Shown: positions 1-6,482 of the stretch, piece after piece | Layout: each line of letters begins with the position of its first letter | Numbering within the stretch: the stretch's first letter is position 1 | Assembly: GCA_017538965.1 (NCBI GenBank) | Contig: JAFYHU010000033.1 | Span: forward strand, 1-34,899 | Direction: 5' to 3' | Origin: Oscillospiraceae bacterium | GTDB taxonomy: Bacteria > Bacillota > Clostridia > Oscillospirales > Oscillospiraceae | DNA: 34,899 nucleotides | The notes under the pieces: model-generated | The model's database searches: none | Told to the model about the DNA's origin: nothing | The model's input: the letters and a program-made list of their open reading frames with translations, nothing else | Translations under genes and position numbers: made by a program

Positions 1-138
1 AAAGCAAAAAAATAACCCCTTCAGGGGTGGCCTGAGAAAGATATGCGGTCGGCAAACCTTTCAGGCCCCTTTAGGGGTTGCAAGTATAATGCCCTTCTAG
101 GGCTACATCAAGCCTCCGGCTTAGCCGGAGGTCTTGAC
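1..138 (+). mobile_element. Probable right end of an IS200/IS605-type (TnpB) element with omegaRNA-like hairpins
   Basis: Five short hairpins are stacked here: 15-28 (loop TTCA), 31-35 with 61-65, 66-77 (loop TTTA), 91-103, and a strong 8-bp stem at 113-120/124-131 with loop TTA. The last stem is extended by TCAAG (108-112) pairing with CTTGA (133-137). No T-run follows, so it is not an intrinsic terminator. IS200/IS605 elements carrying tnpB end in such subterminal hairpins, and their guide (omega) RNA covers this end. Bases 1-15 read as four codons and a stop (K-A-K-K-stop), which could be the tail of a tnpB gene lying outside the window, but that is very thin evidence. The assignment rests on pattern only; a dispersed palindromic repeat is the main alternative. 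Confidence 0.45.
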
Positions 139-140
139 TT

Positions 141-186
141 GTGTGATAGTTTTGTGACATTTCCCGTGATATGATAGGCTCACAAG
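141..186 (+). promoter_or_regulatory. Promoter/operator of leader peptide A, shared with peptide B
   Basis: This 46-bp block matches 20088-20133 at 35 of 46 positions without gaps. It contains an extended -10 (TG-A-TATGAT, 167-175) and a weak -35 (TAGTTT, 147-152) at 17-bp spacing. Three GTGA copies at 143, 154 and 166 lie on one face of the helix, 11 and 12 bp apart, and the same spacing recurs in the second copy. Phased direct repeats of this kind can be activator sites, but the regulator is unknown. The block begins three bases after the hairpin of the putative element end. Confidence 0.65.
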
Positions 187-216
187 CTGAAAATACACTC
201 TCAGGAGGTGTCTGAA

Positions 217-486
217 ATGGATAAAGTCAAAGGGAAACAGTCTCTGGACGATGAAGCTCTGGATCAGGTTTCCGGCGGGATTGAGCTTACCACGCTGATC
301 AACAAGGATTTCAGCGGCAGGAAGAAGGATAAATCTGCGAAGCCTCTTGTCTACAAGGGCGAAATGGTGCATGCCGGCGGTCTTGTCTATTACGGAGGAA
401 CCGGAAACGGCCTTACGATGAACAATCTCACCGTTCAGAATACGGGCAATCAGGACGATGAAGACAACTTCCTGATTCCCGTGTGA
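217..486 (+). CDS. Small double-glycine-leader peptide A (89 aa)
   Basis: The ATG at 217 is chosen because AGGAGG (203-208) lies 8 bases upstream; a GTG at 208 would overlap that site. Residues 9-21 (SLDDEALDQVSGG) match the Gly-Gly leader consensus of bacteriocin-type and secreted signalling peptides, which are cut after GG by C39-peptidase ABC exporters. The remainder (about 68 aa) is polar and rich in G, N and T, starts with I-E, has GG pairs near the middle, and has no cysteine, so lanthionine or sactionine bridges are excluded. The leader closely resembles that of the peptide at 20165. No C39 transporter, immunity gene or modifying enzyme lies nearby. It is a single-gene transcript with its own promoter and terminator. 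The leader-type assignment is good; the function is unknown. Confidence 0.75.
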   Translation: MDKVKGKQSLDDEALDQVSGGIELTTLINKDFSGRKKDKSAKPLVYKGEMVHAGGLVYYGGTGNGLTMNNLTVQNTGNQDDEDNFLIPV

Positions 487-510
487 TCCGGACACGGTAA
501 ACATTCACAG

Positions 511-540
511 GGCACTCTGCCTCGGCAGAGTGCCGTTTTT
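511..540 (+). terminator. Intrinsic terminator of peptide A
   Basis: A perfect 10-bp GC-rich stem (511-520/525-534) with a CTCG tetraloop is followed by G and five T (536-540). It sits 24 bases after the peptide A stop and isolates that gene from the GNAT gene. Confidence 0.92.
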
Positions 541-544
541 ATAG

Positions 545-573
545 TGGAAATATCCTGAGACATGCGGTAAGAT
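545..573 (+). promoter_or_regulatory. Promoter of the GNAT gene
   Basis: TGGAAA (545-550), 17 bp, TAAGAT (568-573). Transcription would start near 580, which is compatible with the ribosome site at 597-600 and a GTG start at 609. The same unusual -35 hexamer with 17-bp spacing occurs at 1089 and 5408. Confidence 0.55.
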
Positions 574-608
574 AAGAATTGAAATATCAGGATTGTGAGG
601 ATGCTGCC

Positions 609-1055
609 GTGATTTTCAGAGAGATTGTTGACAACAGGCGGGATTATCTTCCCCTGCTTCTGCTTGCCGATGAGCAGGAGAACCTGATCGACCTCTATCT
701 TGCCAGAGGGACGATGATCGTTCTTGAGGAAGACGGAATTGCAAAGGGCGAATGCGTCGTAACGGACGAGGGAGACGGAGTTCTGGAGATCCAGAACCTC
801 GCTGTAGCTCCGGAGTATCAGGGAAGAGGATACGGAAAGATGCTGATTGACTTTGTAGCAGCCCGGTACTGCAGCCAATACCGGGAGCTTCAGGTCGGCA
901 CGGGCGACAGTCCTCTGACTCTGCCGTTTTATGAACACTGCGGATTTGTCCGCCATCATACCATTCGCAATTACATGCTTGAACACTATGACCATCCCAT
1001 CTTCGAAGGCGGCAAGCAGCTGATCGATAAGGTTTATCTGCGCAAATTCCTGTAA
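609..1055 (+). CDS. GNAT-family N-acetyltransferase (148 aa)
   Basis: This is a putative acetyl-CoA-dependent N-acetyltransferase. The acetyl-CoA loop QGRGYG is at about residues 71-76, preceded by the beta-4 strand (VLEIQNLAVAP), and PFYEHCGF is the typical C-terminal GNAT motif. The family starts with a short segment leading into LLLLADEQE, which fits the GTG at 609 with GAGG at 597-600. A longer in-frame TTG start at 579 lacks a ribosome site and would lie only five bases from the -10. The gene stands alone between the peptide A terminator and the phosphatase promoter. The substrate is unknown. Confidence 0.85.
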   Translation: MIFREIVDNRRDYLPLLLLADEQENLIDLYLARGTMIVLEEDGIAKGECVVTDEGDGVLEIQNLAVAPEYQGRGYGKMLIDFVAARYCSQYRELQVGTGDSPLTLPFYEHCGFVRHHTIRNYMLEHYDHPIFEGGKQLIDKVYLRKFL

Positions 1056-1088
1056 TTTTCAGACATGCCGTCATCCCTGTTTTTTGTG

Positions 1089-1117
1089 TGGAAAAATTCA
1101 TACTTCCGGTGTATAAT
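1089..1117 (+). promoter_or_regulatory. Promoter of the phosphatase-glycosidase operon
   Basis: A perfect -10, TATAAT (1112-1117), lies 17 bp after TGGAAA (1089-1094). The first 9 bases (TGGAAAAAT) are identical to those of the promoter at 5408. Confidence 0.65.
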
Positions 1118-1169
1118 ACATTGTTATGATTTTCTGCGCTGTTTTAACTCATAAGGGAGCTGACCGGAT

Positions 1170-1874
1170 TTGACCAGAATTTTATTTGTATGCCACGGAA
1201 ATATCTGCCGCAGTCCTGCTGCAGAAATTTTGTTCCGCGATATGACGGTCCGCTGCGGGCTTGAGGAAGAATATCCCGTTTCTTCTGCTGCCACGACTTC
1301 GGAAGAGATCGGCAATCCCGTTTATCCGCCGATGCGCCGTCTTCTGGAAGAACGCGGTTATGACTGCACCGGAAAAACAGCCCGGAAAGTCAGAAGATCG
1401 GACTATGCCTGCTATGATCTGATCATCGGCATGGATGATGAAAACCGCTGGGATCTGAGGCGTATTTTCCACGGAGATCCGGAAGGCCGGATTCATAACC
1501 TTCTGGAATACCTGGGCCGCGGATCGGAATCCATTCCGGATCCCTGGTATACGCGGGATTTTTCCGGATGTCTGGATGTGATCGAGCAGGCCTGCTACGC
1601 TCTGCTGGAAAAGCTGAGCGGTGTCGTGTTTCTTGATTTTTCCTCCTGTGCCGACATCCCGGCCCTGTATTCCGAGATGCGCCAGAAAATGGCCTGGGAA
1701 GACTGGTACGGGGATAATCTGGATGCTCTTCATGACATTTTGACCGGGCTTCCTCATCGGGGCTCCCGTTTCATTCTGACCCTGCCTTCGGAGGATGCGC
1801 CGCCGGAGGTTTGCCTCTACGCCGATCGTATTGCTTCGGTATTTCAAGAGTTCGAAAAGGATAATCCAACATGA
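1170..1874 (+). CDS. Low-molecular-weight protein tyrosine phosphatase fused to a barstar domain (234 aa)
   Basis: The start is TTG at 1170, with AAGGGAG (1153-1159) 10 bases upstream. Residues 1-150 are a LMW-PTP: the P-loop C8-x5-R14-S15 (CHGNICRS) and the general-acid DP pair at 124-125 are both present, so the enzyme should be active. Residues about 152-234 match barstar-type RNase inhibitors (FLDFSSC..., WYGDNLDALHD at about 179-189). Either domain is normally a complete protein of 85-160 aa. The stop overlaps the next gene by four bases (ATGA), implying translational coupling. LMW-PTPs often reverse BY-kinase phosphorylation in surface polysaccharide export; the glycosidase next door fits a surface role, but that is inference. 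The role of the barstar part is unknown. Confidence 0.87.
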   Translation: MTRILFVCHGNICRSPAAEILFRDMTVRCGLEEEYPVSSAATTSEEIGNPVYPPMRRLLEERGYDCTGKTARKVRRSDYACYDLIIGMDDENRWDLRRIFHGDPEGRIHNLLEYLGRGSESIPDPWYTRDFSGCLDVIEQACYALLEKLSGVVFLDFSSCADIPALYSEMRQKMAWEDWYGDNLDALHDILTGLPHRGSRFILTLPSEDAPPEVCLYADRIASVFQEFEKDNPT

Positions 1875-2908
1875 GTTCCTCTGTATCATCCCGCAAAAAA
1901 CGGCATCCGGTCGGGCGTTTCTTTGCCTTTCTGGGTGTGACTTTGTTATGCCTGATTCTGACCCTCCTCGGTCTGATCTGGGTGCTGGAACGCGGTCCGT
2001 CTCCGACCGTCACCGCTATGTTTACCCGTTCCGTCCGTGAAACCAGTGCCATCCGCTGGATCAGCAACATCTTTCTCAGTGAGGAAGAACTGGAAAGCTA
2101 TAAAAGCGTCAGCACCGAGAACACCGTCACCGAAGCGGTCAACACCTCCCTGATCCATATTGCAGAAGGGACGGAAGCTGTCCCTGTTTCCGAAGCTGTT
2201 AAGCTCGTAGACATTGCGGAAGGCACCTGCAAGGGCAAGCTTCTGATCGTATCCGATCCGAAACAGGTAATTCTCGGAACCTCGGATCAGTTCGTCAAGC
2301 AGCCCGGTCTGCAGCTGACGGACATGGTTGCCAAATATGACGGCATCGCCGGCATCAATGCCGGCGGCTTCAACGACGAAAACGGCAGCGGCAACGGCGG
2401 AATCCCTCAGGGCCTTGTCATTGTAAACGGAGAACTTATCTGGGGAGACGGCACCATTCCGTATCATATGGTCGGCCTGGATGCAGACGGGATCCTTCAT
2501 GTCGGTTCCATGACCGGCAATGCCGCCTTGGAACAGGGAATTCAGTGGGCCGTCAGCTTTATCACCCATGACGGACTGGCTTCCTCGCTGATCATCAACG
2601 GAGAAGTACAGAGGCAGAATCTCGGCGGCGGCGTCAACCCGCGCACCGCACTCGGCCAGCGTGCAGACGGCGCTCTGCTCCTTCTGGTTCTGGACGGCCG
2701 CAGCATCAACACGCTCGGCGCCACGATGCAAGACGTCGTCAACATCATGCTCGAATACGGCGCGGTCAATGCCGGCAACCTGGACGGCGGTTCCTCCTCC
2801 GTGATGGTCTATAACGGGGAAATTATCAATCACTGTGCTTCGGTTACCGGTCCCCGCAGAATTCCGACCGGCTTTATCGTCCTGAAAGAAGGTGCTTCTC
2901 ATGGCTGA
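1871..2908 (+). CDS. Membrane-anchored phosphodiester glycosidase family protein (NAGPA domain, 345 aa)
   Basis: A basic N-terminus and one transmembrane helix (about 17-39) are followed by an extracellular region. Residues about 120-343 match the NAGPA/phosphodiester glycosidase domain: GIAGINAGGF near 160, NPRTALGQ, and the C-terminal NAGNLDGGSSSVMVYNG. Family members cleave sugar-1-phosphodiester links and in bacteria are often found with exopolysaccharide or teichoic acid genes. The ATG overlaps the phosphatase stop by four bases, and the next gene's ATG lies inside this gene's end, so the three form a tight operon. The substrate cannot be read from sequence. Confidence 0.85.
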   Translation: MSSSVSSRKKRHPVGRFFAFLGVTLLCLILTLLGLIWVLERGPSPTVTAMFTRSVRETSAIRWISNIFLSEEELESYKSVSTENTVTEAVNTSLIHIAEGTEAVPVSEAVKLVDIAEGTCKGKLLIVSDPKQVILGTSDQFVKQPGLQLTDMVAKYDGIAGINAGGFNDENGSGNGGIPQGLVIVNGELIWGDGTIPYHMVGLDADGILHVGSMTGNAALEQGIQWAVSFITHDGLASSLIINGEVQRQNLGGGVNPRTALGQRADGALLLLVLDGRSINTLGATMQDVVNIMLEYGAVNAGNLDGGSSSVMVYNGEIINHCASVTGPRRIPTGFIVLKEGASHG

Positions 2909-4295
2909 AGAAAATCGCCGCAGGAAGGACCGCTGGGGACTGTTTCTGCTGATCTGGACGCTGGTGCTCCTGCTGATCGGTGCCGGCTGCTGTTTTGTAC
3001 TCTATCAATATCTGTCTGTGTATGAAGACACCCGCCCCGAACCGGTTGTGGAAGCTTATCTGGCTGAAAACAACACCGAGCAGCTTCTGACAGCCGCCCG
3101 GAACAATGTTCGGCTGGAGGTCACGGAATTCGAAGACGCCTCCGACCTCTTTGACGCCTATCTTTCCTCGATTGACACCGACCGCTCGCTGACGTATCGA
3201 TTCAGCAGCAAAGACAGTGACGATCAGCATCTGGTTTATATTATCTATTGCGGAAACAGCGAGATCTGTTCTCTGGTCTTAATCCCGGAGGACGATTCTC
3301 CGGGATTCGACCGTCATCACTGGAAGATATCGGATGTGCGCTGTGCGCCGATTACCGAAATGCTTCCCTCTCTCAATGTTGTCGTGGATGCGCTGGCCGG
3401 AGAAGAGCTCTCTTTGAATGACATTGTTCTGACGGCCGACTATATCACGGATTCCGATATCCCCATTCCCGATCTGAACAAGGTGGAGTCCTCGCTTTCA
3501 CCTGAGCCGCATCTTGTCCGCTATGAAGTCGGTCCTCTCTACGGAGAAATCAAGGTCAGCGACGAACGGGGCAATACGCTCTCCCCTGTCGGTGATGCGG
3601 CTGACGGAACTCTGCGTTTTTCCGTCTCGGCGGAGACGCACAGTCTGCGGATTCGCACGCCGGAGGATCTGCACGTTTTCGTCAACGGGGTAGAGCTTGG
3701 GCCTGAGGATGTCGTTTCCTCGACGCTCGGCGTGCTGGAAGGTCTTGATGTTTACACGCAGGGTGCCTCCTGTCTCACCAACATCTATGAGCTCAACGGG
3801 CTGTATACCGTTCCGACGGTAACGGCGGTGGATGCGGAAGGCCGCAATGTCACTCCGGTTGCCGCAGCGGAAAACAACTTTACTTTCTTCCATCCCGGCG
3901 ATGCCGTCACGGAAGAAATTCTCCGGCCCTCGGCAGAACAGTTTTTCAATGCCTATATGGACTATTCCGCACACGCTTATGATGCCACACGGTATTATAA
4001 TCTTCTCAACCGGATCCTGCCCAAAACTTATCTTTATGAGTATGTTTCCACTTCCGACCAGGCCATGTACTGGGCTTCCGGCACCTCCACGGAATATAAA
4101 GATCTGCGGTATGAGAATTTCCACAAGGTAAGCGATTACTGCTGCACCTGCACGGTCATTTACAGTGCGGACATGACCGCCACGAGCTGGTATGAGCAGT
4201 ACAGCTACAGTCTGGAAAACGCGTATGAGCTTGCCTTTGTCAGCGAGCGTGGCAACTGGTACTGTGCCGCGATGAACGTGATCACGGCAAGCTGA
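2901..4295 (+). CDS. Membrane-anchored extracytoplasmic protein of unknown function (464 aa)
   Basis: I do not recognise a specific family. The ATG at 2901 is preferred to a GTG at 2892 because AAGAAGG (2886-2892) is then 8 bases away. One transmembrane helix lies at about 13-36 with a basic cytoplasmic tail, and the rest should be outside the cell. The middle contains a short segment (about DLHVFVNGVEL) like the immunoglobulin-like repeats of TcaA-type proteins, and the C-terminal 120 residues look like an NTF2-like alpha+beta fold; both are weak impressions. It overlaps the glycosidase stop by eight bases and is the last gene of the phosphatase operon, so it probably acts in the same surface process. 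Confidence 0.75.
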   Translation: MAEENRRRKDRWGLFLLIWTLVLLLIGAGCCFVLYQYLSVYEDTRPEPVVEAYLAENNTEQLLTAARNNVRLEVTEFEDASDLFDAYLSSIDTDRSLTYRFSSKDSDDQHLVYIIYCGNSEICSLVLIPEDDSPGFDRHHWKISDVRCAPITEMLPSLNVVVDALAGEELSLNDIVLTADYITDSDIPIPDLNKVESSLSPEPHLVRYEVGPLYGEIKVSDERGNTLSPVGDAADGTLRFSVSAETHSLRIRTPEDLHVFVNGVELGPEDVVSSTLGVLEGLDVYTQGASCLTNIYELNGLYTVPTVTAVDAEGRNVTPVAAAENNFTFFHPGDAVTEEILRPSAEQFFNAYMDYSAHAYDATRYYNLLNRILPKTYLYEYVSTSDQAMYWASGTSTEYKDLRYENFHKVSDYCCTCTVIYSADMTATSWYEQYSYSLENAYELAFVSERGNWYCAAMNVITAS

Positions 4296-4412
4296 TTCCC
4301 TCCCGGCAAAATGGCTGTATCATCATGTCGAGTTTCCCTCCCAATCAAGTTGTACTGTTTCGCGGCCAGGGCAGCTGCAGCCCCTGACGTACCGGTTGCT
4401 GCCGCGAATGGA

Positions 4413-4650
4413 TAGAATAGAGAGTTTATATCTCTATATAAAACGCGGCGGGGAAAGGTTCGTGCGAGGTACCAGATAGTCTTCCGCGTAAATGCAAAAA
4501 GCTGAAGTCGGGCTTTTTGTCTGCAGGCGCAGAGATTGCGGAGCGATCTGGGGATCGCTCCCTACGAGATTCTCTAACAAAAAAGGCGCGGAAGAGAAAC
4601 CTGAGTTCGAGAAACCAGTTTCTCTTCTGCGCAATTGCAGAAAGGTGAGA
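4413..4650 (+). other. Structured intergenic region, candidate non-coding RNA or mobile repeat
   Basis: Between the genes ending at 4295 and 4697 there is no convincing coding sequence, but several helices follow one another: ATAGAGA 4417-4423/4431-4437; ACGCGG 4443-4448/4484-4489; AAAAAGC 4496-4502/4512-4518; a 9-bp stem 4540-4548/4553-4561 with loop TGGG; and a 15-bp stem with one G-U pair 4586-4600/4618-4632. They are followed by a terminator at 4653. I see no hallmark of RNase P, tmRNA, SRP or 6S RNA. The stretch 4296-4412 shows nothing I can name. A degenerate dispersed repeat is an equally good reading. Confidence 0.4.
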
Positions 4651-4652
4651 AC

Positions 4653-4694
4653 GGGGTTGTCCAAAAGTATTGAGACAACCCCTTCTTTTTCTCT
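4653..4694 (+). terminator. Intrinsic terminator after the structured region
   Basis: A 9-bp stem GGGGTTGTC (4653-4661) pairs with 4674-4682 and is followed by a T-rich tail. It faces the 3' end of the minus-strand gene ending at 4697. On the minus strand no T-run follows, so it serves plus-strand transcripts. Confidence 0.65.
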
Positions 4695-4696
4695 TG

Positions 4697-5296
4697 TTAT
4701 TCTGTTTCTTCCAGAGCCTGAATCTCTCTGGTCAGCCGGTTGATTTTGGATACCAGATCCTCCGGCAGACCTTCACCGGATCCGTCCGTTCTCTCGCTTC
4801 CCGCAATCTTCTGCGGTGCTTCCGGGCTGCTTTCCGATGCGGAATCTTCATCGGCCTTCTCGTCAAAGGCATAAAGCTCATTCATAAACTTCTGCATCTG
4901 GGAATTCAGATACTCCAGGTTCTGCTCTTCCCGCCGGCGCAGCATGTTGAGACAGCTCTCCATCTGTCTGGCTGCGTAGTTGCATCGCTGTTCGGCAAGC
5001 TTCTCCATGGCTGCGCTGTATTCCCTGGCGTCGGACACGATCTTCTCCGCACGTACATGCGCCTTCGACAGGAGTTCCCGATAGGTATCCTGAACTTCTT
5101 TCAGAGATTGCTTATCTTCCCGGTTCTGCTCTTCCTGATTCTCCAGAAGAGAGCGCAGCCGTTCGTTCTCTTCAACCAGATTCTCCGCCATAACCCGGAT
5201 CTCATCGAAGACCATATTGACCTTGTTGGCGTTATAGTATTTTCTTTTTACCACGTCGATCTGGATGGCGTCCAGATAGCTCAGTATATCATCCAT
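4697..5296 (-). CDS. DivIVA-like coiled-coil protein (199 aa)
   Basis: The N-terminal 35 residues (KRKYYNANKVNMVFDEI) resemble the DivIVA/GpsB membrane-binding start, where a GYN-x2-EVD-like stretch precedes the first coiled coil. Residues about 35-140 are continuous heptad-type coiled coil rich in E, Q and R, followed by an acidic, low-complexity linker and a short terminal helix. DivIVA proteins mark cell poles or septa and recruit division or wall-synthesis proteins. The usual conserved Phe and Arg of the membrane loop are not evident, so this is a divergent member. The gene is monocistronic, with its own extended -10 promoter. Confidence 0.75.
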   Translation of the reverse strand: MDDILSYLDAIQIDVVKRKYYNANKVNMVFDEIRVMAENLVEENERLRSLLENQEEQNREDKQSLKEVQDTYRELLSKAHVRAEKIVSDAREYSAAMEKLAEQRCNYAARQMESCLNMLRRREEQNLEYLNSQMQKFMNELYAFDEKADEDSASESSPEAPQKIAGSERTDGSGEGLPEDLVSKINRLTREIQALEETE

Positions 5297-5338
5297 TTTT
5301 CTCGCCCGCCTGAATCAGATTCTGTATGGAATACAGGT

Positions 5339-5367
5339 ATTATAACACAGGATGATTCGTGTCACAA
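5339..5367 (-). promoter_or_regulatory. Promoter of the DivIVA-like gene
   Basis: On the minus strand: TTGTGA (5367-5362), 17 bp, TATAAT (5344-5339), with the extended -10 TG at 5347-5346. It is divergent from the ywaF-family promoter at 5408. Confidence 0.75.
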
Positions 5368-5407
5368 GAGAAAAGCTGTCTTTGTTCGCCTTCCCCGATG
5401 ATTTTTA

Positions 5408-5436
5408 TGGAAAAATCCTGCAAAACGTGTTAAAAT
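5408..5436 (+). promoter_or_regulatory. Promoter of the YwaF-family gene
   Basis: TGGAAA (5408-5413), 17 bp, TAAAAT (5431-5436), with TG at 5428-5429 (extended -10). Confidence 0.65.
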
Positions 5437-5469
5437 GAATCATAGTAAATCTCTTCCGGAGGCGCCGCA

Positions 5470-6258
5470 ATGGGTACAAATGCCGATTTTTGGATCATCA
5501 GGCCGTTCAACACGATTTTCAATCTCGTTTTTGCTTTCTTTCTGCTGATTCTGATTCTCTCCAGTCTGCTTCTCAGAAACAAGAGCGAAAAGACGCGTCA
5601 GACGGTTCTGGTCTCCGCCTGCGTGCTGACCCTGATCGGTTTTCTTGTCTATAAATACTATCTGTCAATCGATGAGGCCTTTAATGTCATTACGGCTTCC
5701 AAGGGCGGCTTCAACTGGTGGGGCGAGCTTCCTCTGCAGATGTGCAACATCAACATGATTCTGATTCCGATTGCCGTAATGAAGAAAAGCCGGCCTTTGA
5801 TGAGCTTCTGTTTCTTTCTCGGCCCTCTCGGCGCTATGATGGCTCTGGCCATGCCGGGAATCGGTTTTGACGGTTATTCTCTGCTTCTGCCCCGCATGCT
5901 CGGTTATTACGGAACCCATTTCATGGTTGTGATCGAAGGACTGGCGATTGTGACCTACGGTTTCTTCCGTCCGACCTTTCGCGATCTTCCCCGCACGCTC
6001 CTTGCCGCAGTCGTGATTTCCTTCTGCATCTTTATGTTCAACATGCTGCTGCGCTGGACGGAGCTTCACCCGAATGCCAATTACTTCTTCTCCGTCGAAA
6101 CCGAAGGGAATTTCCTTCTTGAGATCTTCCATTCCTGGATTCCTGTGGCCTTTCTGTATCAGATCCCCTGTATTCTGATTCTCGGCCCCTATATGCTGCT
6201 GATTACCTCTGCATTTGCACTTGCCGACCGCATCCGGTCAAAAAAAGCCTCCAAATAG
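5470..6258 (+). CDS. YwaF/TIGR02206 family integral membrane protein (262 aa)
   Basis: The ATG has GGAGG (5458-5462) 7 bases upstream. About six or seven hydrophobic helices span the protein. The family signature around ELPLQMCNINMILIPIAV (about 87-104), with the following FFLGPLGAMMALAMP, is clear. YwaF proteins are small polytopic membrane proteins of unknown function. The next small gene starts 32 bases after the stop and has its own ribosome site, so the two may be co-transcribed. Confidence 0.85.
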   Translation: MGTNADFWIIRPFNTIFNLVFAFFLLILILSSLLLRNKSEKTRQTVLVSACVLTLIGFLVYKYYLSIDEAFNVITASKGGFNWWGELPLQMCNINMILIPIAVMKKSRPLMSFCFFLGPLGAMMALAMPGIGFDGYSLLLPRMLGYYGTHFMVVIEGLAIVTYGFFRPTFRDLPRTLLAAVVISFCIFMFNMLLRWTELHPNANYFFSVETEGNFLLEIFHSWIPVAFLYQIPCILILGPYMLLITSAFALADRIRSKKASK

Positions 6259-6290
6259 AAGCGTTCGAAACGGGAAAAGAGGTGCTGCCT

Positions 6291-6482
6291 TTGAACAGGT
6301 TCATACCGTATGAAAAGCTCTCAAAAAAGGAAAAGAGAGCCGTCAACGCTCAGAAGCGCGGCGTCTGGCGAATCAGCCCGGTCACCCGCCGGCCTGACAA
6401 TCCCAAAGCCTACAAAAGAAAGAAAGCACGGATCCGGGAGGATGATCCCGACACCGAGCTTTCTTTTTTCATTGTTCCATGA
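6291..6482 (+). CDS. Small basic protein, unknown (63 aa)
   Basis: The start is decided by the ribosome site: AGAGG (6278-6282) is 8 bases from TTG 6291, whereas an in-frame GTG at 6282 would overlap it. The protein ([15 protein letters not shown]..., then NPVTRRP-like and KAYKRKKAR) is strongly basic with an acidic, hydrophobic tail. It looks like a real conserved short Clostridial protein, but I know no function. Its 3' end overlaps the 3' end of yifB by 14 bases in convergent orientation and contains a hairpin terminator before its own stop codon (see 6420-6469). Confidence 0.6.
   Translation: MNRFIPYEKLSKKEKRAVNAQKRGVWRISPVTRRPDNPKAYKRKKARIREDDPDTELSFFIVP
6420..6469. terminator. Bidirectional terminator inside overlapping convergent gene ends
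   Basis: AAGAAAGC (6420-6427) pairs with GCTTTCTT (6458-6465), with an inner CGGGA/TCCCG stem (6435-6439/6446-6450). Runs of T follow on the plus strand (6464-6469), and a T-rich GCTTTCTTTCTTTT occurs on the minus strand. It lies just beyond the yifB stop but inside the last 21 codons of the small plus-strand gene. Confidence 0.65.

Noticed and set aside
152-172. CRP/FNR-type palindrome in the peptide A promoter
   Set aside because: TGTGA is followed by CGTGA in direct rather than inverted orientation, so no palindrome exists.
217-486. Peptide A as a lanthipeptide or sactipeptide precursor
   Set aside because: There is no cysteine in it or in peptide B, and no modifying enzyme nearby. The radical SAM gene at 33950 is more than 13 kb from peptide B and cannot be linked.
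579-608. TTG start at 579 for the GNAT gene
   Set aside because: It has no ribosome site and lies five bases after the -10; GTG 609 with GAGG upstream gives the expected N-terminus.
4434-4743. Short open frames on both strands in the hairpin region
   Set aside because: They lack ribosome sites, read through stems, and have no protein-like composition.
6282-6290. GTG 6282 as start of the small basic protein
   Set aside because: It would overlap the AGAGG ribosome site that correctly spaces TTG 6291.
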